From Evansella sp041820985 (GTDB taxonomy: Bacteria > Bacillota > Bacilli > Bacillales > Salisediminibacteriaceae), in contig NZ_JBGUAU010000019.1 of assembly GCF_041820985.1 (NCBI RefSeq), forward strand, positions 53,899 through 117,898: a stretch of 64,000 nucleotides of DNA, read 5' to 3'. The position numbers and the translations under genes were made by a program. Below, piece after piece: positions 60,317-64,000 of the stretch. The first letter of the stretch is position 1, and each line of letters begins with the position of its first letter. A model generated the notes under the pieces. That model was not told the origin of the DNA. It made no database searches and saw only the letters and a list, made by a program, of their open reading frames with translations.

Positions 60317-63193
60317 ATGGCTTTAAATAACATTGTAGTGAAAGGAGCTCGCTCCCATAACTTGAAAAATATAGACGTAACAATTCCGCGAAATAAACTT
60401 GTTGTTTTAACAGGTTTGTCTGGATCGGGAAAATCGTCGTTAGCTTTTGACACCATCTATGCGGAAGGGCAACGCAGATATGTGGAATCATTATCTACTT
60501 ATGCAAGACAATTTTTAGGACAGATGGACAAACCTGATGTGGACGCAATTGAAGGGTTGTCTCCTGCAATTTCCATTGATCAAAAAACAACGAGCAGAAA
60601 TCCAAGGTCCACAGTAGGTACCGTGACAGAAATATATGATTATTTACGACTTCTTTTCGCTCGTGTGGGAAAACCCATTTGTCCTACTCACGGAGTAGAA
60701 ATCACATCTCAGACGATTCAACAAATGGTAGATCGCATGATGGAATATCCTGAGCGAACAAAAATGCAAATTCTCTCACCAATAGTATCTGGTCGTAAAG
60801 GAACTCATGTGAAAGTTCTCGAGGATATGAAAAAACAAGGTTTTGTACGTATTCGTATAGATGGAGAAATGCGCGAAGTTGCAGAAGATATTGAATTAGA
60901 AAAAAATAAGAAACATAATATAGAAGTAGTGATTGATCGTGTGGTTATCAAGTCAGGGGTGGAATCACGACTTGCGGACTCATTAGAAACGGCATTAGAA
61001 CTAGCTGATGGGCGAGTAATCGTAGACGTTATTGGCGAAGAAGAATTATTATTCAGCCAAAAGCACTCATGTCCACACTGTGGTTTTTCTATAGGTGAAT
61101 TAGAGCCTCGAATGTTTTCCTTTAACAGTCCATTTGGTGCTTGCCAAGCTTGTGACGGCTTAGGAACAAAATTAGAGGTGGATTTAGAGTTAGTAGTTCC
61201 TGATTGGACTAAAACTTTGAAAGAAGGAGCGATTATCGCGTGGGAACCAACGAGTTCTCAATATTACCCACAGCTCTTATCAAGTGTATGTGATCACTTT
61301 GGAATTGATATGGATGTTCCGATTGAACAGTTGCCGAAGCCACAGATGGAAAAAGTTTTATTCGGCAGCGGTACAGAGAAAATCTATTTCCGATACGAAA
61401 ATGAATTTGGAAATATTCGAGAGAAAGAAATATATTTTGAAGGTGTGGTCCAAAACATTGCTCGAAGGTATAGTGAAACAAGTTCTGATTATATTCGAGA
61501 GCAAATGGAAGGTTATATGGGAAAAAAACCATGTCCAAAATGCAAGGGGAATCGTCTTCGTCCAGAAACACTTGCTGTAAAAGTAGGCCAAAAGCATATT
61601 GGAGAAGTAACCAATTTTTCTATAAAAGAAGGAAAACAGTTTTTTGCCGATCTTCAGTTATCTCAAAAAGACATGACCATTGCGAGAATGATACTGCGTG
61701 AAATAGACGAACGACTTGGTTTTCTAATTAATGTAGGACTAGATTATTTATCATTATCTCGTTCAGCTGGTACCCTGTCAGGTGGGGAGGCGCAACGTAT
61801 TCGCCTAGCAACACAAATTGGCTCTTCATTAATGGGAGTATTATATATTCTCGATGAGCCTTCTATTGGTTTACACCAACGAGATAATGCGAGACTTATT
61901 CATACTTTAGAAAAAATGCGAGATTTAGGAAATACGCTAATTGTTGTAGAACATGATGAAGATACCATGCTTGCAGCAGATCATCTTATTGATATCGGAC
62001 CAGGAGCAGGGGTTCACGGTGGAGTTATTACTGCAGAAGGGACGCCAGCTGAAATTTGTGAAAATGAGGCTTCCCTAACAGGGCAATATTTATCCGGGAA
62101 AAAATTCATTCCATTACCTGTAGAACGTCGGATACCTAATGGGAAAAAAATATCCATCGTAGGTGCGAAGGAAAATAACCTAAAAGGTACGAGTGTAGAT
62201 ATCCCATTAGGAATTATGGTTGCGGTAACTGGTGTATCAGGCTCGGGAAAAAGTACGTTGATTAATGATATTCTTTATAAGTCATTAGCCCAAAAGCTAA
62301 CAACAGCAAAAGATAAGCCTGGTGAGCATAGAAAAATTGATGGCGTCGAACACCTTGAAAAAGTAATTGATATCGACCAATCTCCAATTGGACGAACTCC
62401 TCGTTCGAATCCAGCAACATATACTGGGGTGTTTGACCAAATACGTGATGTGTACGCAATGACAAATGAAGCAAAGGTTCGTGGTTATAAAAAAGGACGC
62501 TTTAGTTTTAACGTGAAAGGCGGTCGCTGTGAAGCATGCAGAGGTGACGGGATCATTAAAATAGAAATGCATTTCCTACCAGATGTGTATGTTCCTTGTG
62601 AAGAATGTCATGGGAAGCGGTACAACCGTGAGACGTTAGAAGTGAAGTATAAAGGAAAAACCATTGCGGATGTTCTGGATATGACGGTAGAAGATGCTGT
62701 AGATTTTTTTGAAAACATTCCAAGAATCAAAAGAAAAGTAGAAACGTTATATGATGTGGGTCTTGGATACATGAAGCTAGGACAACCTGCTACAACTCTG
62801 TCTGGTGGAGAAGCACAACGAGTGAAGCTTGCATCGCAACTTCATCGTCGTTCAACAGGTCGAACTCTCTATATACTGGACGAGCCAACTACCGGCCTTC
62901 ACGTTGCGGATATTGATAGACTTCTCAAAGTGCTACAACGACTAGTAGATAACGGAGATACAGTTCTTGTTATTGAGCACAACTTAGATGTTATTAAAAC
63001 GGTAGACTATATAATTGATCTTGGTCCTGAAGGTGGAGACAAAGGTGGCACGATTGTAGCTACAGGTACTCCGGAAAAGGTAGCTGAGGTAGCTAATTCT
63101 TACACTGGTCAATATTTAAAGCCAATTTTAATGCGTGACCGGGAACGAATGGCAAGGAAAATAGAAGAGAAAGAAAAGCTCGCATCACATTAA
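60317..63193 (+). CDS. uvrA: Excinuclease ABC subunit A
   Basis: Damage-recognition ATPase that loads UvrB. 958 residues, two ABC modules: Walker A GLSGSGKSSL (33-42) and GVSGSGKSTLIN, signatures LSGGEAQRIRLATQ and LSGGEAQRVKLASQ, Walker B ILDEPSIGLH and ILDEPTTGLH. Zinc cysteines CPHC...CQAC, and CEACRGDGIIK, CEECHGKRY. Normal length; GGGAAGGGTGA SD. A strong terminator follows. Confidence 0.98.
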   Translation: MALNNIVVKGARSHNLKNIDVTIPRNKLVVLTGLSGSGKSSLAFDTIYAEGQRRYVESLSTYARQFLGQMDKPDVDAIEGLSPAISIDQKTTSRNPRSTVGTVTEIYDYLRLLFARVGKPICPTHGVEITSQTIQQMVDRMMEYPERTKMQILSPIVSGRKGTHVKVLEDMKKQGFVRIRIDGEMREVAEDIELEKNKKHNIEVVIDRVVIKSGVESRLADSLETALELADGRVIVDVIGEEELLFSQKHSCPHCGFSIGELEPRMFSFNSPFGACQACDGLGTKLEVDLELVVPDWTKTLKEGAIIAWEPTSSQYYPQLLSSVCDHFGIDMDVPIEQLPKPQMEKVLFGSGTEKIYFRYENEFGNIREKEIYFEGVVQNIARRYSETSSDYIREQMEGYMGKKPCPKCKGNRLRPETLAVKVGQKHIGEVTNFSIKEGKQFFADLQLSQKDMTIARMILREIDERLGFLINVGLDYLSLSRSAGTLSGGEAQRIRLATQIGSSLMGVLYILDEPSIGLHQRDNARLIHTLEKMRDLGNTLIVVEHDEDTMLAADHLIDIGPGAGVHGGVITAEGTPAEICENEASLTGQYLSGKKFIPLPVERRIPNGKKISIVGAKENNLKGTSVDIPLGIMVAVTGVSGSGKSTLINDILYKSLAQKLTTAKDKPGEHRKIDGVEHLEKVIDIDQSPIGRTPRSNPATYTGVFDQIRDVYAMTNEAKVRGYKKGRFSFNVKGGRCEACRGDGIIKIEMHFLPDVYVPCEECHGKRYNRETLEVKYKGKTIADVLDMTVEDAVDFFENIPRIKRKVETLYDVGLGYMKLGQPATTLSGGEAQRVKLASQLHRRSTGRTLYILDEPTTGLHVADIDRLLKVLQRLVDNGDTVLVIEHNLDVIKTVDYIIDLGPEGGDKGGTIVATGTPEKVAEVANSYTGQYLKPILMRDRERMARKIEEKEKLASH

Positions 63194-63202
63194 TAAAAGT
63201 AC

Positions 63203-63249
63203 AAGGTTTGTTGAAAGGGGAATGTAGCCTTTCAACAAACCTTTTTTTT
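63203..63249 (+). terminator. Terminator after uvrA
   Basis: AAGGTTTGTTGAAAGG and CCTTTCAACAAACCTT, perfect 16-bp stem, then six T. Confidence 0.93.
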
Positions 63250-63290
63250 AAAAGATATGAATTTATAAAATTTTTTTGAACTTAGAAAGG

Positions 63291-63367
63291 TGTCTAGCTC
63301 CAGGCGCCAGGATCTCGTGTCAAATAAACTGGCCGATTAAAAAGTAAAAAGCACTTTTTATCGTCCA
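63291..63367 (+). repeat. Dispersed CTAGCTCCAGGCGCC element, copy 2
   Basis: TGTCTAGCTCCAGGCGCCAG start and CACTTTTTATCGTCC end; pairs with copy 1 at 16697-16773, interior divergent, both with an AAAAAG...CTTTTT-type hairpin. Confidence 0.75.
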
Positions 63368-63781
63368 GGGCATATGCATTTTGCTGATAAGCAAGCTTCT
63401 TGCACTTATACTATATGCTTTAACAATGTGTAACCTCACTAAAGGATTATAGTATAAGGATACAAAGGCTTTCGCCATCATTGAATTGCCGATAAGTCGT
63501 GTTTTCCTTTATTTGTTTTTAGGATCTAAGTCAAGAACTTCTAAAGAAAAAAATTTCGTAATGAGGCTTTTCAAAGGTTAATTTATCCATAAAAATTCTT
63601 AAATTAGAATGTTTAGCTAACTATTGTTGAGGGAATTCTTGATAATGTTAATAAAAAACACTTGTTTTAAGAAGAAGAGTGTGATAAAGTTATAAATCTG
63701 TCGCAGGAAATATGATTTGCGCAGAATAGTTCATTATTAATATTTCTTTTATTTATAAATGAATACTTTTTTAAAATTTTG

Positions 63782-63810
63782 TTGCGCAGAATATTATTCT
63801 GTGTTATAAT
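63782..63810 (+). promoter_or_regulatory. Strong promoter 1 (rrn-like)
   Basis: TTGCGC, 17 bases, TATAAT (63805-63810), followed by AAATCTTGTCGC. Confidence 0.75.
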
Positions 63811-63863
63811 AAATCTTGTCGCTGAAATGCGATGAAAAAAGTATAATTAAGTTAAAGAAAAGG

Positions 63864-63892
63864 TTGCGTTGATTAAGTTTAAGTGTTACAAT
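63864..63892 (+). promoter_or_regulatory. Strong promoter 2 (rrn-like)
   Basis: TTGCGT, 17 bases, TACAAT (63887-63892), followed by GAATTTTGTCGC. Confidence 0.75.
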
Positions 63893-63938
63893 GAATTTTG
63901 TCGCTAAAAAAATTATAAACCTTTTGAGAAAAAAGTTG

Positions 63939-63967
63939 TTGACAACAAAATATTATTTTGATATAAT
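63939..63967 (+). promoter_or_regulatory. Strong promoter 3 (consensus, rrn-like)
   Basis: Perfect TTGACA, 17 bases, TATAAT (63962-63967), followed by ATAAAAGTTGC; A-rich UP-like tract upstream. Confidence 0.85.
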
Positions 63968-64000
63968 ATAAAAGTTGCTGATAAAACAACTTGTGATAAT

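Larger units (their letters stand above)
63250..64000. other. Right-edge region upstream of a presumed stable RNA operon
   Basis: Contains the second CTAGCTCCAGGCGCC element and the tandem promoters below. No protein gene seen. Confidence 0.6.

Overview
The window is a low-GC Gram-positive chromosome segment, almost certainly from a motile member of the Bacillaceae. The reasons are the gene content, strong AGGAGG-type ribosome binding sites, SigD-type promoters (TAAA-N15-nCCGATAT), U-tailed terminators, and a gene order that follows the Bacillus subtilis gtaB/degSU - comF - flagellar - secA - prfB - ftsEX - minJ - uvrBA region. The species cannot be fixed from sequence alone.

Layout. (1) 0-8 kb, cell envelope: 3' end of a MecA/PBP3-like transpeptidase, class D sortase, gtaB, a four-SH3 amidase with a small membrane ORF in front, an LCP (LytR/TagU) protein, and a kinase-like protein with a degenerate ATPase domain. 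(2) 8-15 kb: yvyE, degS-degU, a DegV-family gene, comFA-comFC (comFB absent). (3) 15-30 kb, late flagellar genes: yvyF, flgM, flgN, flgK, flgL, yviE, fliW, csrA, an orphan DegU-like LuxR regulator, hag with a CsrA-type leader, a yjfB-like gene, flaG, fliD, fliS, fliT, plus small unknown proteins and a Uma2-fold gene. (4) 30-42.6 kb, accessory: manA, a small ORF, ssb, a REP-associated (Y1/HUH) transposase, asnB, a cold-shock gene, hpf, a 10 x 52-bp tandem array, and ptsG with its antiterminator gene glcT. (5) 42.6-63.2 kb: secA, prfB with programmed +1 frameshift, a DUF7010-like membrane gene, a YvjA-like gene, cccB, ftsE-ftsX, an M23 peptidase with coiled coil, ctpB, minJ with a long acidic tail, and uvrB-uvrA with a LexA-like box. 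(6) The right edge carries three stacked strong promoters resembling those of rRNA operons.

How it fits together. DegS-DegU, FlgM-SigD and FliW-CsrA form a regulatory chain onto flagellin: SigD-type promoters precede yvyF, flgM, hag and probably flaG, and the hag leader has two GGA-loop hairpins suited to CsrA. FtsEX is followed directly by an M23 hydrolase that it may control. GlcT should act on the RAT/terminator leader of ptsG.

The most unusual content is intergenic. Eleven REP-like palindromes built on GGGACC/GGTCCC inside TTCACAAAA/TTTTGTGAA arms occur only from 29.8 kb rightward, together with one RAYT gene that sits directly before ssb. Four MITE-like elements have GGCTNTGTTAAA-type ends and 8-bp target duplications. 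A second element family (GAATGAGCGAATGCCCAC...), two divergent CTAGCTCCAGGCGCC elements, a 52-bp tandem array and a 21-bp heptad-like array are also present. A block of nested stems at 33.49-33.71 kb, upstream of the RAYT gene, is not explained by any gene.
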